A stretch of DNA of 64,000 nt from Reichenbachiella faecimaris (GTDB lineage: Bacteria > Bacteroidota > Bacteroidia > Cytophagales > Cyclobacteriaceae), in the NCBI RefSeq assembly GCF_900176375.1, contig NZ_FWYF01000002.1:532161-596160 (forward strand). Direction: 5' to 3'. Each line of letters begins with the position of its first letter. The first letter of the stretch is position 1. The notes under the pieces were generated by a model. It worked only from the letters and a program-made list of their open reading frames with translations. It did no database searches and had not been told where the DNA came from. A program made the position numbers and the translations under genes. Below are positions 57,394-64,000 of the stretch, piece after piece.

Positions 57394-57654
57394 TTACTCT
57401 ACCTCTTCATAATTCACATAATCCCCTCCTTTGAAATTACCGCCATCTTTAGATTGCTGTCTTTCTCTGGGGTTGAAGTCAATACTTACGTTGCCATCTC
57501 TGGGCTGACGTTGCTGAGCACGCTGCCCTTGTGACTGGTAGGTCTGTTGACGGGCTTGAGTCGTGAAGCCTGAAAACAAAGTGCGAAGAATAAAGCCACC
57601 CAATTTGGCAATGATCCAAATGAATACAAATAATAGGAGTAAAAACTTAAACAT
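57394..57654 (-). CDS. DUF4834 family small membrane protein
   Basis: 86 residues: one N-terminal helix (FKFLLLLFVFIWIIAKLGGFILR) and a polar tail rich in Gln, Arg and Gly (QQTYQSQGQRAQQRQPRDGNV) ending KGGDYVNYEEVE. This N-terminal helix, Gln/Arg tail and acidic GDYVDYEEv ending are the DUF4834 pattern of Bacteroidota. Function unknown. It follows carB by 12 bases, so probably shares its transcript. Confidence 0.85.
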   Translation of the reverse strand: MFKFLLLLFVFIWIIAKLGGFILRTLFSGFTTQARQQTYQSQGQRAQQRQPRDGNVSIDFNPRERQQSKDGGNFKGGDYVNYEEVE

Positions 57655-57666
57655 ACTGTCTTTTAC

Positions 57667-60480
57667 TTATCGACTGAGATATAGGTTTCGTTCTGCGTAC
57701 AATTCCATAAAATAATCATCCATCAAATCATCTATAAAGTAGATTGACTCACCAGTAGATTTCATCTCAGGCCCCAATTCCTTATTTACATTCGGAAACT
57801 TGTGGAATGAGAAAACTGGCTCTTTGATCGCATAGCCTTGTTTCTTCGGATTGAATTTGAAATCCGTGACTTTCTTATCTCCGAGCATTACTTTCACTGC
57901 ATAGTTTACATACGGTTCTTGATAAGCCTTGCAAATGAAAGGTACTGTTCTGGATGCTCTTGGATTGGCTTCTATGATATAGACTTCATCATTTTTGATT
58001 GCAAATTGTATATTGATCAAACCTACTGTTTCCAATGCTACGGCAATTTTTCTCGTGTAGTCTTCGATTTTTCTGATGACCAAATCCCCCAAATTGAATG
58101 GAGGTAAGACAGCGAATGAATCCCCTGAGTGAATACCTGCTGGCTCTATATGCTGCATGATCCCAATGATGTGTACATTCTCTCCATCACAGATGGCGTC
58201 TGCTTCTGCTTCTATGGCTCCATCCAAATAATGATCCAGCATGACTCTGTTTCCTGGGATTTGTCTGAACAACTCTACGACATGTGATTCTAGCTCTTCT
58301 TCATTAATTACGATTTTCATGCCTTGCCCGCCCAATACATAAGAGGGTCTTACCAACAATGGAAATCCTAATTCTTGTGATAAAGACAAGGCTTCATCTG
58401 CAGTCTCAATAATTCCGAACTTGGGATAAGGAATGTCTTGTTCCTTAAGCAAGGATGAAAATGACCCTCTATCTTCAGCCAAATCCAGCGCTTTGAAGCT
58501 AGTGCCAATGATTTTGATTCCATATCTCTCCAGCTTCTCGGCCAATTTCAAAGCGGTCTGTCCGCCTAACTGCACAATCACACCTTCTGGTTTTTCCAAA
58601 AGGATAATTTCATAAATATGCTCCCAGAATACTGGCTCAAAATATAGCTTGTCGGCAATATCAAAGTCAGTCGAAACCGTCTCAGGATTACAGTTGATCA
58701 TGATGGTTTCATAGCCACATTCTTTGGCAGCCAGTATGCCATGCACACAGGAGTAATCAAACTCAATGCCCTGACCTATTCTATTTGGCCCAGAGCCAAG
58801 AACGATTATTTTCTTTTTGTCTGTAGGTATTGATTCATTTTCTTCTTCGAAAGTAGAGTAATAATAAGGGGTTTTTGCATCGAATTCAGCCGCACAGGTA
58901 TCCACCAGCTTGTAGGTACGCTTAATTCCCATTTCTTGTCTCTTAGCAAAAACCTGGCTTTCCAAACAATCAATCAGATGTGCAATCTGTCTATCTGCAT
59001 AGCCTTTTTTCTTTGCAGTTAGCATCAGGTCTTTAGGCAGCGTGTCAAGATCGAATTTGTCAATTTCATTTTCGAGCGCAATCAATTCTTCGATTTGGTT
59101 TAAGAACCAGGGATCAATCTTAGTCAGATTATGAATTGTCTTAAAAGGAATGCCGAGTTTGAAAGAGTCATAGACATGAAATAGTCTATTCCAACTAGGG
59201 TGCTTCAAACTGTACAACAGCTCATCGTGGCTCTTCAACTCTCGTCCATCTGCTCCTAATCCATTTCTCTTGATTTCGAGAGACTGACAAGCCTTTTGCA
59301 AGGCCTCTTGGAAGTTTCGGCCAATGCCCATAGCTTCACCTACAGACTTCATTTGCAAACCAAGATGTCTGTCAGATCCCTTGAATTTATCAAAGTTCCA
59401 TCTAGGTACTTTTACGATCACATAATCTATTGAAGGCTCAAAGAAAGCAGAAGTTGTTTTTGTGATCTGGTTGTTGAGCTCATCCAGATTATAACCAATA
59501 GCCAGCTTGGCAGCTATTTTTGCAATTGGATATCCAGTGGCTTTAGAAGCCAGCGCAGAAGAACGCGAAACCCTTGGATTGATTTCTATACCAATGATTT
59601 CATCGGTTTCAGGGTGCACTGCGAACTGGACATTACATCCTCCCGCAAATTCTCCTATACCAGCTATCATTTTGATGGCATGGTCTCTAAGGTTTTGATA
59701 AACGGTATCAGGAAGTGTCATCGCTGGTGCCACAGTGATCGAATCGCCTGTATGCACACCCATTGGGTCAAAGTTCTCAATAGAACAGATCACAATGAAG
59801 TTGCCAATGCTGTCTCGCATGATTTCCAACTCGTACTCCTTCCAGCCCATGATACTCTGCTCAATCAGCACTTCGTGGATTGGTGAGGCATGAAGTCCAT
59901 CATTCAAAGCTTTGTCAAAATCTTCAGGTTTTTCCACAAAACCACCTCCTGCACCCCCTAGGGTATAAGAAGATCTAATGATCAATGGAAAACCGATTTC
60001 CTGAGCAATTTCTTTGCCTTCTAGGAAAGAGGTAGCCGTACGCCCTTTACAGGTGCCTACGTTCAGTTTTTCCATAAGCAATCTGAATTTCTCTCGATCT
60101 TCAGTCGTCTCGATGGCATCGAAATTTGAGCCAATTACGCGCACCCCATGTTTCTCCCAGATGCCTGCTTTGTCGCAGTCCATAGCTAGGTTCAATGCCG
60201 TCTGACCACCCATGGTTGGCAGTACGGCGTCGATGTCGTGCTTTTCGAGAATTTCTCTAATTGATTTTTTTGTAAGGGGTTTGAGGTAAATGTTGTCCGC
60301 TGTCACCTCATCAGTCATGATAGTCGCAGGATTCGAATTGATCAAAGTCACTTCGATCCCTTCCTCCCTAAGTGATCTTGCTGCTTGCGATCCGGCATAG
60401 TCGAATTCACAGGCCTGTCCAATTACGATAGGGCCGCTTCCAATGATGAGTATTGATTTGATGCTATTGTCCTTTGGCAT
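57667..60480 (-). CDS. carB: Carbamoyl-phosphate synthase large subunit, lacking the C-terminal MGS domain
   Basis: 937 residues. Makes carbamoyl phosphate from bicarbonate, glutamine-derived ammonia and two ATP, for pyrimidines and arginine. Both ATP-grasp halves are present: SGPIVIGQACEFDYAGSQA at the start of the first, GSGPNRIGQGIEFDYSCVH (about 561-579) at the start of the second, each with its GGxGxGF/GGQGMKIV nucleotide loop. The protein ends at MKSTGESIYFIDDLMDDYFMELYAERN, where the E. coli enzyme (about 1073 residues) continues into the MGS allosteric domain for UMP, IMP and ornithine. carA is not in the window. Confidence 0.95.
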   Translation of the reverse strand: MPKDNSIKSILIIGSGPIVIGQACEFDYAGSQAARSLREEGIEVTLINSNPATIMTDEVTADNIYLKPLTKKSIREILEKHDIDAVLPTMGGQTALNLAMDCDKAGIWEKHGVRVIGSNFDAIETTEDREKFRLLMEKLNVGTCKGRTATSFLEGKEIAQEIGFPLIIRSSYTLGGAGGGFVEKPEDFDKALNDGLHASPIHEVLIEQSIMGWKEYELEIMRDSIGNFIVICSIENFDPMGVHTGDSITVAPAMTLPDTVYQNLRDHAIKMIAGIGEFAGGCNVQFAVHPETDEIIGIEINPRVSRSSALASKATGYPIAKIAAKLAIGYNLDELNNQITKTTSAFFEPSIDYVIVKVPRWNFDKFKGSDRHLGLQMKSVGEAMGIGRNFQEALQKACQSLEIKRNGLGADGRELKSHDELLYSLKHPSWNRLFHVYDSFKLGIPFKTIHNLTKIDPWFLNQIEELIALENEIDKFDLDTLPKDLMLTAKKKGYADRQIAHLIDCLESQVFAKRQEMGIKRTYKLVDTCAAEFDAKTPYYYSTFEEENESIPTDKKKIIVLGSGPNRIGQGIEFDYSCVHGILAAKECGYETIMINCNPETVSTDFDIADKLYFEPVFWEHIYEIILLEKPEGVIVQLGGQTALKLAEKLERYGIKIIGTSFKALDLAEDRGSFSSLLKEQDIPYPKFGIIETADEALSLSQELGFPLLVRPSYVLGGQGMKIVINEEELESHVVELFRQIPGNRVMLDHYLDGAIEAEADAICDGENVHIIGIMQHIEPAGIHSGDSFAVLPPFNLGDLVIRKIEDYTRKIAVALETVGLINIQFAIKNDEVYIIEANPRASRTVPFICKAYQEPYVNYAVKVMLGDKKVTDFKFNPKKQGYAIKEPVFSFHKFPNVNKELGPEMKSTGESIYFIDDLMDDYFMELYAERNLYLSR

Positions 60481-60605
60481 TGCGGATGTTTTTTATTTGA
60501 TAGTATGGATACTCTAAAATTGCGCAAATCTAGAAGCTATTCGGCGTAATAAAAAGGTTTGAGCGCATTGTCTCGTAAATTTATTAAGCATGTTTAATCC
60601 ACTTT

Positions 60606-60637
60606 TTGCCAATTCAATATTTATGGTGTTAATTTTG
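60606..60637 (+). promoter_or_regulatory. Promoter of the 140-residue lipoprotein gene
   Basis: TTTTTG (TTG at 60606-60608) and TAATTTTG (60630-60637), spacer 21 bases, a good match to the Bacteroidota -33/-7 consensus. The predicted start near 60644 leaves a leader of about 15 bases before the ATG at 60659. Confidence 0.65.
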
Positions 60638-60658
60638 ACCCTCAATTGAAAAATAGCT

Positions 60659-61081
60659 ATGAAAAAAATATATCTGACCTCTTTGATTATTATCGCTGGT
60701 TTGGCTTTCTATGCCTGCAACTCTTCGAATGAGAATACCTCCAAGGTTTCAGAGTCTCTGGTAGGAGATTGGAAAGTGCAATGGATCACTTATCCAGACC
60801 AAAGTGCCCCATCCAACGACTCTATCAACTATACCATGAATGGTGAGATGAATATCCTTGGAAATGGCAAAATCACCATTAATGCCTTTGGATACAAAAA
60901 TTGTATTTTTGGCACGGATACTTTGATCCATACACTCAATTGGGAAGTCCCATCAGATACCATTTTGAACCTGACAAATGATGGGGATAAGTATGGCATA
61001 CCCTATACCATTATAGAATTAGCTGAAAATAAGGTGAAGCTACAGTTGGTAGAAGATGTGTATTTGTTTTTGACGAAGTAG
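60659..61081 (+). CDS. Lipocalin-like lipoprotein of unknown function
   Basis: 140 residues: signal MKKIYLTSLIIIAGLAFYAC with lipobox Cys20, a Ser/Asn-rich tether (NSSNENTSKVSES), then a small beta-barrel-like domain starting LVGDWKVQWITYPD, the pattern of lipocalin-like proteins in Bacteroidota (LvGtWkl). Alternating strands follow to KVKLQLVEDVYLFLTK. It has its own promoter. No partner is evident; TerB follows 92 bases later. Confidence 0.75.
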   Translation: MKKIYLTSLIIIAGLAFYACNSSNENTSKVSESLVGDWKVQWITYPDQSAPSNDSINYTMNGEMNILGNGKITINAFGYKNCIFGTDTLIHTLNWEVPSDTILNLTNDGDKYGIPYTIIELAENKVKLQLVEDVYLFLTK

Positions 61082-61173
61082 GAGTACTGCCTCCTTCGGG
61101 ATACAAACGAAATATTGGTATGTGTAAAATCAAAAATAAGTATCTTACTCTCTGATCACTTCGATTCTTCATT

Positions 61174-61566
61174 ATGGTAAAAGAACAACTCAAGGCATTG
61201 GCTCAACTTGCCAATAGTGATGGAGAGATAGATGAGCGAGAGCTTAGATTGATCTTCCGCATTGGAGAAGCCCATGGCATGGATCAGACAGAGGTTCAAA
61301 AAATCATTGACCATCCCGGACAGCTTGGAAATCTCAAGTCATTAGATGAAGACGACAAATTTGAGTTTTTGTACAGCATTATTCAGCTGATGAAAATCGA
61401 CGATGAAATCTATAATGAAGAAGTCCTGTTTTGTCAACAAATTGCCATGAAGCTGGGTTATGGACTTGGAGCCGTTATGGAAATGTACCCTCATGTTCAC
61501 AAAAATGTGGTTGTCCGCGAAGAGAAACTTAGGCTCAAAAAGAAAGTACGTGAATTTTTGAAATGA
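61174..61566 (+). CDS. TerB-like protein
   Basis: 130-residue all-helical protein. MVKEQLKALAQLANSDGEIDERELRLIFRIGE is the TerB/DjlA-type first pair of helices with the conserved acidic turn (DGEIDEREL); a second acidic pair lies in MKIDDEIYNEEVLF. TerB domains bind metal ions and occur in tellurite and stress systems, but no other ter genes are here, so tellurite resistance is not implied. It could act as a small cytoplasmic adaptor. Confidence 0.8.
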   Translation: MVKEQLKALAQLANSDGEIDERELRLIFRIGEAHGMDQTEVQKIIDHPGQLGNLKSLDEDDKFEFLYSIIQLMKIDDEIYNEEVLFCQQIAMKLGYGLGAVMEMYPHVHKNVVVREEKLRLKKKVREFLK

Positions 61567-61644
61567 TACGTTTTCCTGATTGGGCTATCTGCAAATCGAC
61601 GTAAACTACTATCTTTAGTCATTTAGTATGTAAAGCATTCATGA

Positions 61645-62730
61645 ATGACCACCACTGAGAAGCCCCCCTTTTACAGTACTTACAGCCCTAATATTCCAGA
61701 GATACTTTGGAAAAACAAACTCACCATTGCTATCACGACTTATCAGGCAGGCAAGGTAATTTTCATCAGCGCCAATAGCGAAAATGGTTTAATCCAATTG
61801 CCTCGGGATTTTAGAAAAGCCATGGGGATGGCTTATCACGGGGGCAAAATGGCAATCGCTACCAGAGAAGAAGTAGTCATATTGAAAAACACTCCTTCAT
61901 TAGCCAAAGGCTATCCGAAAATGCCAAACACGTATGATGGGCTTTTTATGCCTCGCGCCACTTACATGACAGGAGAAGTAGATCTGCATGACATGGCCTG
62001 GGGTCAGGCTGGCTTATGGGCGGTCAACACGCGTTTTTCGTGCTTGTCCATGATCAATGATGACTACAGCTTCGAGCCCAAGTGGCAACCTTCCTTCATT
62101 TCAGATCTGGTGCCAGAAGACCGTTGCCACCTCAACGGAATGGCCATGAAAAACGGCCATCCTGAATTTGTAACGAGCCTGGGCACTACTAATAGTGCCT
62201 TTGGGTGGAGGGAAAATAAAGCCAAAGGAGGGGCCATGATTCATGTACCAAGTGGGGAAATCCTAACAACAGGTCTTGCCATGCCGCACTCGCCAAGATT
62301 AGAAGGAAACAAACTTTTTGCCCTACTATCAGCCACTGGAGAATTGATCGAAGTAGATCAACAAAGTGGAAAATATGAAGTGGTGACAAAGATCCCTGGA
62401 TTTGTTCGAGGCATGTCTCGTTATGGTAATTTACTGTTTATTGGTCTATCTAAAATGAGGAAATCCAGTCCTACTTTCAAAGACCTTCCGATTGCTCAGG
62501 AATCCATTTTTCCCGGGATAGTAGTTGTAGATGCCAATACTGGAAAAATCGTAGGGCACATCAAATACGAAACCAGTCTGGAAGAAATTTATGATGTGAA
62601 AATTATTAGTGGTATGCTGCGCCCAGGGATTATGGGGGTAAATACTGACGATCATCGCAATGGTCTATCTCTACCTACACAAGGGTTTTGGGCTGTTCCT
62701 GAAGAACCAAAAAAAATCGAGAGTGAATGA
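61645..62730 (+). CDS. TIGR03032 family (DUF4915) protein
   Basis: 361 residues, cytoplasmic, beta-propeller-like: LWKNKLTIAITTYQAGKVIFIS, FMPRATYMTGEVDLHDMAWG, LWAVNTRFSCLSMIN, DRCHLNGMAM and MPHSPRLEGNKLF are the recurring family segments. TIGR03032 proteins have no demonstrated activity and often neighbour TPR, sulfotransferase or glycosyltransferase genes. That fits here, as the stop codon overlaps the start of the TPR/OGT-like gene by 4 bases (ATGA), showing translational coupling. The two products probably act together. Confidence 0.85.
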   Translation: MTTTEKPPFYSTYSPNIPEILWKNKLTIAITTYQAGKVIFISANSENGLIQLPRDFRKAMGMAYHGGKMAIATREEVVILKNTPSLAKGYPKMPNTYDGLFMPRATYMTGEVDLHDMAWGQAGLWAVNTRFSCLSMINDDYSFEPKWQPSFISDLVPEDRCHLNGMAMKNGHPEFVTSLGTTNSAFGWRENKAKGGAMIHVPSGEILTTGLAMPHSPRLEGNKLFALLSATGELIEVDQQSGKYEVVTKIPGFVRGMSRYGNLLFIGLSKMRKSSPTFKDLPIAQESIFPGIVVVDANTGKIVGHIKYETSLEEIYDVKIISGMLRPGIMGVNTDDHRNGLSLPTQGFWAVPEEPKKIESE

Positions 62731-64000
62731 TCTCAGGCAAAGCTTATTACGATCAGTTGCTTCAAGAGGCTACATTGGCTCATCAGTCAGGTGACCTAAC
62801 CAAGGCCATCTCGCTTTACAAACAATTGACGCTTGATATGAGTAGCCAGCCCGAACCCTATCATAGGCTCGCTTTGATACACGCTCAGAAGGGTCAGTAC
62901 AAAGAAGCGATTCCTTGGTTCGAAAAAGCAGTGGACATACATCCTAACCATCCTGCCTACAAAACCAATTTTGCAGAAACACTTCAGCGACTGAATCAAA
63001 ATGAAAGAGCTATCCAGTTGCTACGTCAAGCCCTTGAAATAGATAAGGAATTTCTGGAAGCTCAACAAAAATTAGGCACCATTCTAAAGAAAATTGGTCA
63101 ATACGAAGAAGCCTCAACCTTATTCAAATCCATTATTGAAAAGGAATCTAAATTCTACCCTGCTTTCTTTCAGCTTGGCACTTTGATGCTGGAAACAGGA
63201 AACTACAAATCGGCTAAAAAATATCTGAAATCATCGGTAACGCTCAATTCCAAATCAGTTAAAGCATTAAATAATTTGGCCATAGCCCATCAAGAATGGG
63301 ATGAATTTGACGAGGCCATAGCCTGCCATGAAAAAGCTTTGGCAGTTGACCCACAGTATGTTGATAGTTTACAGAATCTGGCATTGATTTATGAAAAAAC
63401 TGGCCATCCTGATAAAGCTAAAGCACTATGGCTTCGACAAGCTCATTTGAAAGGAGCCGACCCATTGATCAGCTGGAAAGCCGAAATACTAGAGCCTTCT
63501 ATTTTTCAATCCACTTCGGAAATAGATCAATTCCGAAAACAAGTGCTTGATCAACTCAAATGGATTAAATCCAAGAAAATCAATCTAGACGCAGATCAGT
63601 TGACCAAATTAGATATCTATCCGCCAGCTGGCTTGATCTATCAGGGGAAAAATGATCTGGAAATCAAAAAAGCATACAGCGAACTTTTCAGTGGTATCCC
63701 AAAAGCCACCTTACCAACTACCCCAAACACGAAACCACAGGTAGGTTTTGTGGTGACAGGAGGCCATGAAGGAGTGTTTGTCAAATGCATGCGAGGTTTG
63801 ATCAATCACCTTTCGACTGAAAAGATGGACATTACCATAATTTGTAGTCTTCCAAATGGTGAAAAAATCGTGAAGCCAGCCATTGAAAACCCAGCCATCA
63901 AGTTTGTCAGCTTACCTAAGTCCCTTGGACAATGTGTTCATCTATTGGTTTCCTTAAATTTTGACTTTCTACATTACTGGGAAGTAGGTACAGATGCCTA
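62727..64000 (+). CDS. TPR protein with O-GlcNAc transferase/SPINDLY-like region (partial, 3' end outside)
   Basis: At least 424 codons open to the window end. Residues 1-230 hold about six to seven tetratricopeptide repeats (for example YHRLALIHAQKGQYKEAIPWFEKA and NNLAIAHQEWDEFDEAIACHEKAL). From about 335 a new domain begins (VGFVVTGGHEGVFVKCMRGLINHLS, then ITIICSLPNGE), with the fold pattern of the N-terminal Rossmann half of OGT/SPY-type GT41 glycosyltransferases. The catalytic C-half is beyond the window, so the enzyme call is provisional. The start overlaps the TIGR03032 stop by 4 bases. It may glycosylate proteins or glycans. Confidence 0.75.
   Translation, partial: MISGKAYYDQLLQEATLAHQSGDLTKAISLYKQLTLDMSSQPEPYHRLALIHAQKGQYKEAIPWFEKAVDIHPNHPAYKTNFAETLQRLNQNERAIQLLRQALEIDKEFLEAQQKLGTILKKIGQYEEASTLFKSIIEKESKFYPAFFQLGTLMLETGNYKSAKKYLKSSVTLNSKSVKALNNLAIAHQEWDEFDEAIACHEKALAVDPQYVDSLQNLALIYEKTGHPDKAKALWLRQAHLKGADPLISWKAEILEPSIFQSTSEIDQFRKQVLDQLKWIKSKKINLDADQLTKLDIYPPAGLIYQGKNDLEIKKAYSELFSGIPKATLPTTPNTKPQVGFVVTGGHEGVFVKCMRGLINHLSTEKMDITIICSLPNGEKIVKPAIENPAIKFVSLPKSLGQCVHLLVSLNFDFLHYWEVGTDA

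Noticed and set aside
61174-61566. Tellurite-resistance operon
   Set aside because: Only one TerB-like gene is present, without TerC, TerD or TerZ partners.

Overview
The window looks like chromosomal DNA of a marine or aquatic Bacteroidota, most likely order Cytophagales (I cannot place the genus). Evidence: moderate-to-low GC; start sites without clear Shine-Dalgarno sequences; several matches to the Bacteroidota -7 promoter element TAnnTTTG; two secreted proteins with Por/type IX secretion C-terminal sorting domains; a Na+-translocating NADH:quinone reductase; CarboxypepD-plug TonB receptors; and many families largely restricted to the phylum (DUF4153, DUF4834, YHYH, 7TMR-DISM, TPR-HTH regulators). 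No rRNA, tRNA, CRISPR array, prophage or complete insertion sequence was seen.

Layout. 1-5.9 kb: end of the nqr operon (nqrA, nqrB), an outer-membrane protein, ispH, cmk, a 51-residue lipoprotein and an MFS-like transporter. 5.9-16 kb: housekeeping genes lgt, trkH/trkA, mnmD/ispF, mazG and glmM, a dienelactone hydrolase, a pyrimidine-dimer glycosylase and a secreted protein. 16-23 kb: a TonB-dependent receptor divergent from a LytS/LytTR two-component pair, then a YHYH lipoprotein with a small secreted partner. 23.1-27 kb: a siroheme/sulfite-reduction operon (sulfite reductase, SUMT, Met8-like dehydrogenase/ferrochelatase) preceded by what looks like a complete cysteine-codon transcription attenuator. 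27-45 kb: membrane and signalling proteins, a thioredoxin-reductase-like flavoprotein, a large amidohydrolase with a beta-propeller, a polysaccharide deacetylase, a 1331-residue type IX-secreted LamG/DUF2341 protein and DinB-type proteins, plus a short stretch of decayed genes (45.15-45.95 kb). 46-48.3 kb: a BlaI-type repressor and M56 peptidase unit with three phased operators. 48.3-54.9 kb: a long minus-strand run (MscS, membrane MutS-like ATPase, CfiA-like class B1 metallo-beta-lactamase lipoprotein, lipoprotein, QEGLA/MATCAP metallopeptidase, DUF4056). 55-64 kb: a secreted PHB-depolymerase-type esterase, carB, small proteins, and a TIGR03032 gene overlapping the start of a TPR/O-GlcNAc-transferase-like gene that runs off the window.

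The most interesting signal is at 23,134-23,370. A promoter is followed by a 39-codon ORF with the run Cys-Trp-Met-Cys-Cys-Cys-Cys-Met. The RNA segment CGGGAGA, just downstream of those codons, is exactly complementary to part of the 5' arm of a strong intrinsic terminator that ends 24 bases before the sulfite reductase start codon. This geometry predicts ribosome-mediated attenuation: low cysteinyl-tRNA stalls the ribosome, the antiterminator forms, and sulfite reductase plus siroheme synthesis are switched on. Also notable are the three palindromic operators at exact 20-bp spacing upstream of the BlaI-type regulator, a CfiA-like lipoprotein metallo-beta-lactamase, a 7TM receptor with a His-box but no kinase domain, and several intergenic hairpin repeats.
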